Source: Vibrio quintilis (lineage in GTDB: Bacteria; Pseudomonadota; Gammaproteobacteria; Enterobacterales; Vibrionaceae). From it: a stretch of 64,000 nt of DNA. Positions within the stretch are counted from its first letter, which is position 1, and the number at the start of each line of letters is the position of its first letter. Both the position numbers and the translations under genes were made by a program. The notes under the pieces were generated by a model that had not been told where the DNA came from, ran no database searches, and saw only the letters and a list, made by a program, of their open reading frames with translations. The stretch covers positions 1,488,001-1,552,000 of the forward strand of contig NZ_AP024897.1 in NCBI RefSeq assembly GCF_024529975.1, written 5' to 3'. This document shows positions 18,577 through 26,822 of the stretch, piece after piece.

Positions 18577-19644
18577 ATGGCGTATCCCATTCCGGGCGAG
18601 CTGGTTGCCTGGCTCAATCAATTTTCCCATGCAAGCCTCATTGCTGACTGGGCTTCACAGCCGGGTCTGATCCGCGCACAAAGCGGGACGGTTTTCCATA
18701 TTGACCTGCCATTTGCGGCGACATCCCTGCAACAGGAACTCCGCCAGTGGCTGACAGCGAACCAGCCACCTGCCCAATATGAAATCAACGTGCACGTGGT
18801 GCCGAAAGCCCTGGTCACGCATGTTGAGCAGCCTCTGAAAGGGGTGAAGAACATCATTGCGGTGACGTCGGCCAAGGGCGGCGTGGGCAAATCAACCACC
18901 GCGGTGAATCTGGCACTGGCACTGGCCGCTTCCGGGGCGAAAACCGGACTGCTGGATGCGGATATTTACGGGCCGTCTGTACCGATGATGCTGGGCACGA
19001 TGGATGCGGATATCTCAGTTAAAGACGGCAAGTGGATGCTGCCGGTGGAAGCGCACGGGTTGTACAACCATTCGATCGGTTATCTGATGGATAAAAACGA
19101 CGCGGCGATCTGGCGCGGGCCAATGGCCTCCAAAGCACTCGGTCAGCTGGTGAATGAAACCCTGTGGCCAGATCTCGATTATCTGGTGATCGACATGCCA
19201 CCGGGCACCGGCGATATTCAGCTGACGTTGTCACAGCAAATCCCGGTCACCGGTGCGATTGTGGTGACCACACCGCAGGATCTGGCGCTGGCGGATGCCC
19301 GTAAAGGCGTGACCATGTTTCATCAGGTCGAAGTCCCGGTGGTCGGGCTGGTGGAGAATATGAGTTATCACCGTTGCAGTGCCTGCGGCCATAAAGAGTA
19401 TATCTTCGGCACCGGCGGCGCACTGAAGATGGCAGAAACCTACGGTTTATCGCTGCTGGCTCAGATTCCGCTGCATCTGCATGTGCGGGAAGACATCGAC
19501 GCTGGTTGCCCGACCGTCGTCGCAAGACCCGATAGTGAGCACACACAACTTTATTTACAGTTAGCTGAGCAAATCGCCAGCCGGATGTACTGGAACGGGA
19601 AGGTAAAGCCGGAAAGTATTGATGTGGCGATGGTGGAAGGGTAA
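18577..19644 (+). CDS. apbC: Iron-sulfur cluster carrier protein ApbC (Mrp)
   Basis: An Mrp/NBP35-family P-loop ATPase that holds and delivers Fe-S clusters. 355 residues. A short DUF59-like N-terminal region precedes the deviant Walker A SAKGGVGKST (about 98-107). LLDADIYGPSVPMMLG and VIDMPPGTGD follow, then the CSAC cysteine pair that bridges a cluster between subunits. I chose the ATG at 18577 (GGAG 8 nt upstream, and relatives start about 11 residues before WLNQF). An in-frame ATG at 18547 is an alternative. Confidence 0.93.
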   Translation: MAYPIPGELVAWLNQFSHASLIADWASQPGLIRAQSGTVFHIDLPFAATSLQQELRQWLTANQPPAQYEINVHVVPKALVTHVEQPLKGVKNIIAVTSAKGGVGKSTTAVNLALALAASGAKTGLLDADIYGPSVPMMLGTMDADISVKDGKWMLPVEAHGLYNHSIGYLMDKNDAAIWRGPMASKALGQLVNETLWPDLDYLVIDMPPGTGDIQLTLSQQIPVTGAIVVTTPQDLALADARKGVTMFHQVEVPVVGLVENMSYHRCSACGHKEYIFGTGGALKMAETYGLSLLAQIPLHLHVREDIDAGCPTVVARPDSEHTQLYLQLAEQIASRMYWNGKVKPESIDVAMVEG

Positions 19645-19672
19645 CCCTGTTCGTTGATGTTGTACTGAATGA

Positions 19673-19698
19673 CTTCCGGTATTCGCCAATACCGGAAG
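19673..19698. terminator. Hairpin between apbC and the minus-strand secreted-protein gene
   Basis: Perfect 11-bp arms (19673-19683 and 19688-19698) with a CGCC loop between convergent genes. It probably ends both transcripts; T-runs are absent or short. Confidence 0.7.
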
Positions 19699-19722
19699 CC
19701 CGGATTAATTTAAATCTGTTTA

Positions 19723-20217
19723 TCAGAACGGCAGTCCCTGATTGATATTAAAGAAGTAGCGACTATATTTGGTATTCGTTGCTGGCGATGTTGGTGTATA
19801 GGTGTTTTGTGAACCAGAGGCAATCACCTGACTGTTTTTATTTAAATTCGTGATTTTTACCACTGCTGGCCAGACGTCACAACGATAGTTTTTTCCAATA
19901 CTGTCTGAAGAGGCCCGATAAAAGCTGCCATCAAAACTGACCGTTTGGTTTGCAGAGATACTGACCTGGGTGCCGGGATAAAAATCTGATCGTTGATTAC
20001 TACCCGGTATCACTTCTTCTCCTTGCTTGTTGTAAAACTGAACAAGGACATTCGCCGTATTGTCACTTAAATTTGAAATATTAAGCTCTAATGTACTTTG
20101 TCCTGTAAAAGAAGCTGAACAGCGGGAATTAACTGTATTAAAAAAAACCGACGTTGAATGATCATGTGCAAAGGCAAGAGAAGGCATGATGAGTAAAGGG
20201 AGCAGCAACTTTTTCAT
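19723..20217 (-). CDS. Small secreted protein, paralogue D
   Basis: A 164-residue fourth member of the secreted family found at 88-1969. Signal peptide MKKLLLPLLIMPSLAFA then HDHS; shared NISNLSDNTANVLVQFYNKQGE segment (close to NLSDHNTNVKVELYNKSGQ in paralogue A); two conserved cysteines; FNINQGLPF at the end. It lies 18 kb from the others, directly after apbC at the left edge of the accessory region. Function unknown. Confidence 0.75.
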   Translation of the reverse strand: MKKLLLPLLIMPSLAFAHDHSTSVFFNTVNSRCSASFTGQSTLELNISNLSDNTANVLVQFYNKQGEEVIPGSNQRSDFYPGTQVSISANQTVSFDGSFYRASSDSIGKNYRCDVWPAVVKITNLNKNSQVIASGSQNTYTPTSPATNTKYSRYFFNINQGLPF

Positions 20218-20343
20218 GATTATTTTCCTTAAATATTATTGTAATGAGCCAATAGAATGGTCAATGTATAAAACATCGCTAGGCTAACATATGCAGAGAA
20301 ACAAAAACACTATTTATCATTTGATAAAGTTGTTATTTTTTAG

Positions 20344-20375
20344 ACAGATAAACAGATAAACAGATAAACAGATAG
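20344..20375. repeat. Tandem 8-bp repeat (ACAGATAA x4)
   Basis: Four head-to-tail copies (the last ends in G) just past the stop of the RES gene. A simple-sequence tract, probably prone to slippage. Confidence 0.9.
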
Positions 20376-20388
20376 ACAGAACAGAAAA

Positions 20389-20871
20389 TCACGCCCTCAG
20401 CCCGCTGAACATCCTCGGCGAATACACCGGCTGAATGATTTGGCCGAGGGTAATCTGACTGATTTGCGGATGACGCGGGTTGGCGACGGCGACGGAAAGT
20501 TCGCCGATGCCGACGGCGACACTGGGTACCAGCAGGAGCAGTGCTTCCTGTGATTGCAAAAATTCATCGCCGATGCGTTGCGTGCTTTGCGGGTAGGGCA
20601 TGGTTTGCCAGTCGTCGGGCAGGGTTTGCAGGTCCAGCCGTTGGATGGCGACATCCGGCGCGACGTTGTAAATCGCTTTGCAGTGTGATGCGGGCACAAG
20701 CCGCGGGGTCGGATGATAATTGGCGGCTTCCACCAGCGCGGTGCCCATATCCAGCGCAAAATAGATCACCGGATGACCGGCGCTGTTCCAGCGGGCACCG
20801 TCATCAAAACTGGCTCCGCGGCCGGTGAAGACATCAGCAAAACGTTTGTTTGTTACCCGGTAGAGCTTCAT
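20389..20871 (-). CDS. RES-domain toxin
   Basis: A 160-residue RES-family protein. Characterised members degrade NAD+ or ADP-ribosylate targets and halt growth unless neutralised. The ADP-ribosyltransferase-like active-site residues are visible: R27 in GARWN, Y37 in VIYFA and E48 in ALVEA; a serine lies in the C-terminal half. Its ATG overlaps the antitoxin stop by one base (TAATG), so the pair is co-transcribed and translationally coupled, antitoxin first. Confidence 0.9.
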   Translation of the reverse strand: MKLYRVTNKRFADVFTGRGASFDDGARWNSAGHPVIYFALDMGTALVEAANYHPTPRLVPASHCKAIYNVAPDVAIQRLDLQTLPDDWQTMPYPQSTQRIGDEFLQSQEALLLLVPSVAVGIGELSVAVANPRHPQISQITLGQIIQPVYSPRMFSGLRA

Positions 20872-21317
20872 TATGAATATTCACCGTATTCGATCTTCCG
20901 CAGTGTCTGCCGTACCAGTTCACGACCGGCAGGGGTGTCCATAATATCCAGGGGCACTTCACCGCCCAGTGCCGGTATCGGGGTGCTCAGCCACTCTTTT
21001 GCCAGTTCCAGCGAACCGTAAACATCGCTGGCCTGCATATACACCCGCACCGTATCAATCACGTTATCGCCGATAACCGTTGGCAGTTTGACCAGCCGGT
21101 AGCTTTTGCTCAGGTTCGACTTATCTTTACCAATGACACGGGCAAAAATATCCCGATCAGAAATCACCCGGATGATATCTTTCAGGTTGGTGCCGCTGAC
21201 ACCGTGCGATACGGCTTTGAAATACCCGGACGTGGTCAGTAAATCAACCTCCGGAAAAATCGCATTAAGTTGATCAGAAGCCTTATGCTCTGTTGCGCAA
21301 GCGACGTGGTTCATCAT
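20871..21317 (-). CDS. Xre/MbcA/ParS-type antitoxin of the RES toxin
   Basis: A 148-residue antitoxin of the Xre-RES class. An N-terminal DNA-binding helical region (FARVIGKDKSNLSKSYRL) is followed by the C-terminal toxin-binding DUF2384-like domain (VYMQASDVYGSLELAKEWLSTP and IPALGGEVPLDIMDT). I use the ATG at 21317, with GGAG 7 nt upstream. The frame extends to 21377, but that would run the coding region into the inverted repeat that probably serves as operator. Confidence 0.88.
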   Translation of the reverse strand: MMNHVACATEHKASDQLNAIFPEVDLLTTSGYFKAVSHGVSGTNLKDIIRVISDRDIFARVIGKDKSNLSKSYRLVKLPTVIGDNVIDTVRVYMQASDVYGSLELAKEWLSTPIPALGGEVPLDIMDTPAGRELVRQTLRKIEYGEYS

Positions 21318-21355
21318 TCTGCATCTCCGGTTGTTCTGTCTGGTATCAGTGTAAG

Positions 21356-21422
21356 TCATCTCATGATAATTCGTCAATATAACGGTCGTGTTAAGTTATA
21401 ATGACGAATTATCATGAGATGA
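21356..21422. promoter_or_regulatory. Long inverted repeat upstream of the toxin-antitoxin operon
   Basis: Perfect 21-bp arms at 21356-21376 and 21402-21422 separated by 25 bp. The arms contain TCATGATAATT. The position 39 bp upstream of the antitoxin start fits an operator for autoregulation by antitoxin or complex. Confidence 0.7.
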
Positions 21423-21492
21423 GAAATCACATCAATTCATCCGGAGCAGGTCTGAATCTCTGCCTGAGTGGCTTGCAATCAGGAGCAGCTCT

Positions 21493-22194
21493 TTAGCGCA
21501 TATAAGACCCGTTATTAATATCAAGGCACACACCATTCATATAGTCAGGGGCGTCGATACCCAGCCAGCGGATCGCTTCTGCGACTTCGGCATCAGTGGC
21601 AAAGCGGTTCAGGATTGTGCCGGACTTAAACTGTGCCTGACGTGTTTCGGGGATGCTGTGCAGCATATTGGTTTCAACCGGGCTGGGCGCCACGCAGTTG
21701 ACGAGTACGCCCTGCGGGCCGAGTAGTCTGGCAAAGCTTTTGGTCGCATTGATCAGCCCGGCTTTGGTGATGCCGTACCACACGTCCGGATGGCCGATCT
21801 GACCGGCAACAGAGGCATTATTGACGATTCTGCCGTACTGATTTTTGACCATCGATTTGGACACTGCCGTCATCAGTTTGACCGGCGCTTCCAGATTAAT
21901 TTTCACCGTCTGGCTGATCGCTTCATCCGGGTAATCATCGTAAGTGCGGGTGAGCATCATACCGGCATTGTTAATCAGCACATCAATATCGCCCACTGCT
22001 TCGACCACTTCTTCAATGTCATTCGTTTCTGTTAAATCGAACTCAATTGTGTGTACATCCGGCACGCCTGAAAATTCAAAATTGCTGAAATCACGCGCCA
22101 GCACATGGACCTGATAATTCTGCTTTAAAAATAACCGGGTGACTTCAAGCCCGATCCCTTTGTTTCCGCCTGTGATCAGCACTGTTCTTTTCAT
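21493..22194 (-). CDS. Short-chain dehydrogenase/reductase
   Basis: A 233-residue classical SDR. Cofactor loop TGGNKGIG near the N-terminus, NNAGMM, catalytic Ser in NNASVAG and the YGITKAG (Tyr-x3-Lys) motif. The chemistry is NAD(P)-dependent oxidation/reduction of an alcohol or carbonyl; the substrate is not predictable from sequence. ATG at 22194 with AAGGA upstream; the open frame extends about 32 codons further. It is divergent from the decarboxylase gene. Confidence 0.9.
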   Translation of the reverse strand: MKRTVLITGGNKGIGLEVTRLFLKQNYQVHVLARDFSNFEFSGVPDVHTIEFDLTETNDIEEVVEAVGDIDVLINNAGMMLTRTYDDYPDEAISQTVKINLEAPVKLMTAVSKSMVKNQYGRIVNNASVAGQIGHPDVWYGITKAGLINATKSFARLLGPQGVLVNCVAPSPVETNMLHSIPETRQAQFKSGTILNRFATDAEVAEAIRWLGIDAPDYMNGVCLDINNGSYMR

Positions 22195-22469
22195 GATAAA
22201 CGTCCTTGGGTTCTGATGCTTCAGAGATTGAATACAAATCAATGATGGTTGCAAACTACCGTGGTGCCGTAAAAAGCAGTGGTTAGTCAAGCGGTGTGCG
22301 ATGAAGAAGTATGCAGAGAATCCGCCGGTCCTGACCGTTCACCGCTTCTGGCAGTCCGGGTGAGTTTAGCATAAATAATCACTCAGTTTCATTTCTATAC
22401 TATTCTTATCGGGGAAAGCGCCGGCGACATTCCGGTGATCAATGACAGTGATTCAACAGGAGAACTCCG

Positions 22470-24749
22470 ATGGAGAAAACCATAGGACGCCCCGTGGTTT
22501 CAGGCCGCGTATTTTCTGAATTAAAACAGTTTCTGAGCCAGGGTCCGGATAAAGTACAGGTTCAGGATGACAGAGCGATTGCCGCGTGGTTTATGGGCAC
22601 CAAAGGCGAAAATCTTGACATGGTGAAAAATCTGGTCAGCCGGGTGATTGAAGAAACCTTATACAGCCGGGCTGAGCTGTTTCCCGGTGATCCGGTTTAT
22701 ATTACCCAGGAAGTGAAAGCTTCAGCCCCTTATCAACAGGCGAAGCTGGAGATCACTGAGAAAAGTAACAGCCTGCTGGATATTCTGAACCGTTACTCTG
22801 TGCCGTTTTCCAGCCTGCGCTATCAGGGCCATATGACCTGGGATGTCACGCTGCCTTCGGTGTTGGGCTATCTGGCCGGGATGCTGCAAAATCAGAATAA
22901 CGTTACGCCACAGGCCGCTCCGGCCACAACCCTGCTGGAGATTATGGCGGCGAACGATATCGCTCAGATGGCTGGTTTTTCCATCCGGCCGCTGATTGAT
23001 GAACACGATGACAGCCGTGATGATCATCAGCTGCACGCCTGGAGCCATATTACCTGTGACGGCACCGTCGCTAATATCGAGAGTGTCTGGGCGGCGCGGG
23101 AGCTGAAGTTCATGCCCCTTGGCATCCGCTACGCACTGGAAACCGATCCGCAATGGCAAGCGGCCAGCAAAAAACTGAAACTCAATGACGGGCAGTTACT
23201 GGCTCAGGTCAGTGCATGGCAGCTGCTGAATTTGTGTCAGGATGAAATTCTCGGACTGCCGGGCAAAATTTCGCAGTTGACCGGCACAGAAGAGAGTGCC
23301 GTCTGGAAGCAGCTTGGCAGTCATTATTCACTCAATGCCAAAGGCATGAGCTTCTTCACTCAGCGTTATCTGCTCCCGGAAAATATTCACACCCCGGCGA
23401 TTATTGTGCCGTCGAGTAAACACTATTCATGGGTGAAATCGACCTCGCTGCTGGGGATGGGCGGCGGCCAGTCCGGACTGAGTGAAGCGCAGCTCACCGA
23501 TATCAATGTGATTCAGGATGATGCGCTGCTTAATATCTATGTTGATCATGAAGGCCGGGTTGACACCACCTTGCTGCAGCGGGTGCTGGATACCTGTAAA
23601 GCGCATAAAAAACCGGTGTTGATGAACGTGGCGGTGGTCGGCAGTACCGAAGAAGGGGCGGTGGACCCGGTGGAAGCTTTGCTGGCGATTCGTGATGCTT
23701 ACCGGCAGGACAGCAGCGACCCGTTTGACTATTCAATTCATACCGATGCGGCTTGGGGCGGCTACTTTATGGCCTGTATCCGCAGGCCGTTTGAGATGAA
23801 TGAAGCCACTCAGTCCACAGAGATGTTCACCAACCAGAGCAGCTGGTTCCGTGACAGTGTTTATCAGAGTATGTGCCGGATTCACCAGTGTGACTCCGTG
23901 ACCATCGACCCGCACAAAATGGGCTATATGCCTTATCCGGCGGGCAGCTTAACCTACCGGAATGAGAATATCATTAACCTGCTTGGGTTTACCGCGCCGT
24001 ATATTTCATCCGGTGGTCAGGAAGAAGGGATCAGCACCCGCAATATCGGGGATTCCGGCATTGAAGGCTCCAAACCCGGCGCGGCGGCTTCGGCGGTCTT
24101 TCTCAGCCATCAGGTGATTCGTCCGGATCAACGGGGTTATGGTGATTTAATCAATCAGAGCATGCTGAACTCGAAGCTGTTTTATCTGTATATGGCGACG
24201 TTGGACTGTGTTTTCCCTGAGGATAAATTCCGGGTGGAAATGCTGCATCCGTTGCCGCAGGTGCTGGAAAACCATAAGCCGGAACTGGTTCGCCTGTTGT
24301 GGGAAACCAAAGCCACCAAAGAGATGCTGATTAATTCGGCTGAAGTGGTTGAATGCCTGCGGGCGATCTCCGGCGATCAGAATATTGTCGATTATGTGTT
24401 TATCGATAAGCAGGACGACTCGGAAGCCCGCACATCTGAGCTGAACAATCAGCTGTTTAATCAGCTCAGTGTCAAACCGGGTGAGGAAGTCGGCGACGAT
24501 CAGATCTTTGTCTCGATGACCACGTTCCACCGCGCTGACTATGGCAATACCTTTATCGATTCGCTGGCAAACCGGGTTTACCCTTCGGGCGTCACTGTGG
24601 ATGCCGTGCCCTGTATCCGGTCGGTGATTCTTGACCCGTGGGCGATTTATACGCACACCGCCGGGCAGACCAGCCCGTTCAACTTCTTTACCGATATCTT
24701 CTTCCCGAAACTGCGGGATGCAGTCAATGGGTTGTGTGAAGCGGGGTAA
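22470..24749 (+). CDS. PLP-dependent group II decarboxylase (amino-acid decarboxylase family)
   Basis: A 759-residue enzyme of the glutamate/tyrosine/aromatic amino-acid decarboxylase fold. The PLP lysine is K483 in DPHKMGYMPYP, with HTDAAWGGYF upstream holding the cofactor aspartate. It is much longer than GadB or the PanP-type aspartate decarboxylase, with an extra N-terminal region (1-90) and a long C-terminal domain (about 560-759). I cannot tell the substrate. A GGAG site lies 6 nt upstream. No transporter or partner gene is adjacent; palindromic repeats follow immediately. Confidence 0.85.
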   Translation: MEKTIGRPVVSGRVFSELKQFLSQGPDKVQVQDDRAIAAWFMGTKGENLDMVKNLVSRVIEETLYSRAELFPGDPVYITQEVKASAPYQQAKLEITEKSNSLLDILNRYSVPFSSLRYQGHMTWDVTLPSVLGYLAGMLQNQNNVTPQAAPATTLLEIMAANDIAQMAGFSIRPLIDEHDDSRDDHQLHAWSHITCDGTVANIESVWAARELKFMPLGIRYALETDPQWQAASKKLKLNDGQLLAQVSAWQLLNLCQDEILGLPGKISQLTGTEESAVWKQLGSHYSLNAKGMSFFTQRYLLPENIHTPAIIVPSSKHYSWVKSTSLLGMGGGQSGLSEAQLTDINVIQDDALLNIYVDHEGRVDTTLLQRVLDTCKAHKKPVLMNVAVVGSTEEGAVDPVEALLAIRDAYRQDSSDPFDYSIHTDAAWGGYFMACIRRPFEMNEATQSTEMFTNQSSWFRDSVYQSMCRIHQCDSVTIDPHKMGYMPYPAGSLTYRNENIINLLGFTAPYISSGGQEEGISTRNIGDSGIEGSKPGAAASAVFLSHQVIRPDQRGYGDLINQSMLNSKLFYLYMATLDCVFPEDKFRVEMLHPLPQVLENHKPELVRLLWETKATKEMLINSAEVVECLRAISGDQNIVDYVFIDKQDDSEARTSELNNQLFNQLSVKPGEEVGDDQIFVSMTTFHRADYGNTFIDSLANRVYPSGVTVDAVPCIRSVILDPWAIYTHTAGQTSPFNFFTDIFFPKLRDAVNGLCEAG

Positions 24750-24759
24750 CATCTGAGTC

Positions 24760-24799
24760 TATACCCAAACAACCTGAAGATGCAGGTTGATTGGGTATA
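24760..24799. repeat. Palindromic intergenic repeat, compact copy
   Basis: A near-perfect palindrome: ACCCAAACAACCTGAAGATG running into its own complement ending TTGGGTATA. It lies 10 bp after the decarboxylase stop and might act as a transcription stop. Confidence 0.9.
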
Positions 24800-24805
24800 C
24801 CAATT

Positions 24806-24866
24806 ATTCCATCATACCGGACGGATATTTACGTTCTGCTCAGAAGTTCCTGAACATTCGTCCGGT
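24806..24866. repeat. 61-bp direct repeat, left copy
   Basis: Identical over 61 bp to 26611-26671. Both copies follow the right end of a palindromic repeat, so the shared block is close to 90 bp. It contains ACCGGACG and CGTCCGGT near its ends, able to form a hairpin. The two copies bracket the effector/membrane-protein pair. Confidence 0.95.
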
Positions 24867-24902
24867 CGAAAGGTCACATCTGAGGACTTTCCAGCGGTGT
24901 CA

Positions 24903-25262
24903 TTACAACACAAAAACAGAGTAGAACAAGCAGATGAAAAAGCTATAAAACCATGCACAATTTAGCCACATTACAATACGGAAAATTTTTGATGTCGTCG
25001 TCATACGGTAACGAATAAACGGATATGCAATACAGTAATTGCTGAAACGTGACCCTATTGAGAATGAAGCCATATGCAATGGTTTCTTATACAGCTTATC
25101 AATATCTTTTGCTAATTGTTGATCAATAAATAAAATATGTTTCGAATCACCTAAAGCCGCTCTGACGGACTGAATCCAACATGGCAAACCCCATGCTAAT
25201 ATATAGATAAATAAACCGAATATCAGTCGATCAAATATATCCGTAATAGTCACCTTATTCAC
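24903..25262 (-). CDS. Small membrane protein, candidate immunity protein
   Basis: A 119-residue protein with two predicted membrane helices (about 10-32 and 94-117) and a charged middle. It begins with GTG and overlaps the end of the effector-like gene by 8 nt, so the two are translated together. Small membrane proteins directly downstream of pore-forming secretion effectors are usually their immunity proteins; that role is inferred from position only. AT-rich, foreign-looking composition. Confidence 0.6.
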   Translation of the reverse strand: MNKVTITDIFDRLIFGLFIYILAWGLPCWIQSVRAALGDSKHILFIDQQLAKDIDKLYKKPLHMASFSIGSRFSNYCIAYPFIRYRMTTTSKIFRIVMWLNCAWFYSFFICLFYSVFVL

Positions 25263-26493
25263 CCACTATTTTTTCATACAATTTAAATCCACCGTCGACT
25301 ACAGCTTTACCACCAACAGTTCCTGCCATACCACCAAGTACACCACCAATAATTGCACCACTGACAGTTGCCAAAGCGATAATAGGTGCTGAGCTAACAC
25401 CAACAATTCCGATAGCCAAATAGGTGAGTCCGGTTGCAACAACCTCCCCACCCCAAATTCCGCCAAACCATCCAGCTAATAATCCAACGCTTTCTTTTAC
25501 AGCTGTTTTCCCACATTCACCATCACTATTGACGGAGCAGGCGTCATAAACATTTTTAACACCACTTGCCGCAGCTAATCCCAGCCCCAGATAACCAACC
25601 CCTTTTGCAGCCCAGACGCCATGTGAAATATTGGCTATCCGTTTTCCAAGGTTAGGTACAACGCCTTTCGCAATAATTTCATCTGCATGGTAAATCACAG
25701 ACTTTGTGGACAATTTTAGTAATTTCTTAATCTGCCGTATTACCGGGATTTTAACTGTTCTTGTAGCAAAGCGGCTAAAAGGTATATCCAGTTTTTGAAG
25801 CAACTCCGCACGCTGTGACACAAATGTGCCATAATTTATGCCTCCTACACGGCTGGCCATTGCGACTTGTTCTACGTACAGATCATTGATTTCTAACAGT
25901 ATACCATTAACATGATTTAAACTCGCTTCCACACCGGAAGCAACGGCGCCGACCCCCACAGACGCATAGGCATAATCATCACTGGGAAGGCCATTTTCCT
26001 GAATATATTTCAAACCGTTTGAAGCGTAGTAATCCAGTAATTCAAAATGACGGTAAACCGTTGCGGCCTGTGCTTCGTCCAGCTTGCCGAGTCCTTCACT
26101 CCCTGCCTGAGCTTCTTCTTTTAAGGCGTCCAGTTGTTGTTGCTCTTGCTCTGTTTCCGGCTCTCTGGTCAGCACAATCACTAATTCACCTTGTACAACC
26201 GGTTCATTTAAATGAGCATTGTGTTTTTTAATCAGGGCCTTGTGCTTGTCTTCAGTTTCCGGGGTAAAGATACTGTCCCACAAATCCCCCTGAGACATCG
26301 GTAATTCAGTTTGCATCCAGCCAAGGGAGAACGGTTCTTTTGATTCTTCCTCCTGCTTTTCTTTTGGCTCTGCATTTTTTTGTTGCGCTTTTTGAGCTTG
26401 TTTTTCTGCTTTTTCTTTCGCTTCCACGGCTGCAAATGCCTGATCTGATTCAAGCCAGACAAACTCACCCGAAGGGCGTGAGCTGAAAGGCAC
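25255..26493 (-). CDS. Pore-forming-type secreted effector, 5' end replaced by a repeat
   Basis: A 412-residue protein. Order: lysine/glutamate-rich linker (24-55), a LysM-like PVVQGELVIVLT stretch (about 98-112), a helical domain (SVGVGAVASGVEASLNHVN), then glycine-zipper membrane segments (about 300-400). This plan matches colicin-like C-terminal modules of type VI/PAAR-linked effectors. The first 14 codons, including the GTG start, come from a truncated repeat element (26452-26604), so the natural delivery domain upstream is lost. It may be a displaced orphan module or a non-functional remnant. Confidence 0.6.
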   Translation of the reverse strand: MPFSSRPSGEFVWLESDQAFAAVEAKEKAEKQAQKAQQKNAEPKEKQEEESKEPFSLGWMQTELPMSQGDLWDSIFTPETEDKHKALIKKHNAHLNEPVVQGELVIVLTREPETEQEQQQLDALKEEAQAGSEGLGKLDEAQAATVYRHFELLDYYASNGLKYIQENGLPSDDYAYASVGVGAVASGVEASLNHVNGILLEINDLYVEQVAMASRVGGINYGTFVSQRAELLQKLDIPFSRFATRTVKIPVIRQIKKLLKLSTKSVIYHADEIIAKGVVPNLGKRIANISHGVWAAKGVGYLGLGLAAASGVKNVYDACSVNSDGECGKTAVKESVGLLAGWFGGIWGGEVVATGLTYLAIGIVGVSSAPIIALATVSGAIIGGVLGGMAGTVGGKAVVDGGFKLYEKIVGE

Positions 26494-26604
26494 ATTTCTG
26501 CATCAAGAGAATTTGAAAGGTGGGTACATTCCTGCATTCCCTTTCCTTGAACTGCACCTTTCGGCTGTACGCTGAATCATGCATCTTCAGGTTGCTTGGG
26601 TATA
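26452..26604. repeat. Truncated copy of the 266-bp repeat element
   Basis: A 153-bp block matching, at equal length, the right part (34821-34973) of the full element, ending in the GGTTGCTTGGGTATA terminus. Its left break lies inside the effector coding region. Confidence 0.9.
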
Positions 26605-26610
26605 CCGCTG

Positions 26611-26671
26611 ATTCCATCATACCGGACGGATATTTACGTTCTGCTCAGAAGTTCCTGAACATTCGTCCGGT
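26611..26671. repeat. 61-bp direct repeat, right copy
   Basis: Same 61 bp and orientation as 24806-24866, again directly after a palindromic-repeat terminus. Recombination between the copies would delete the effector and its membrane partner. Confidence 0.95.
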
Positions 26672-26822
26672 TATTTCCGGTTTTTTGAATAAGGTCAATA
26701 GCCCCTTTACGCTTCCTGTCAAATCGATAAGTCATCATGTAATAAGACTGAGAATCAACTCTGGCTGATGTATATGTTTAGGGATACAATGCATGCAATC
26801 TCATTAAATGTTGGTATTCAAT

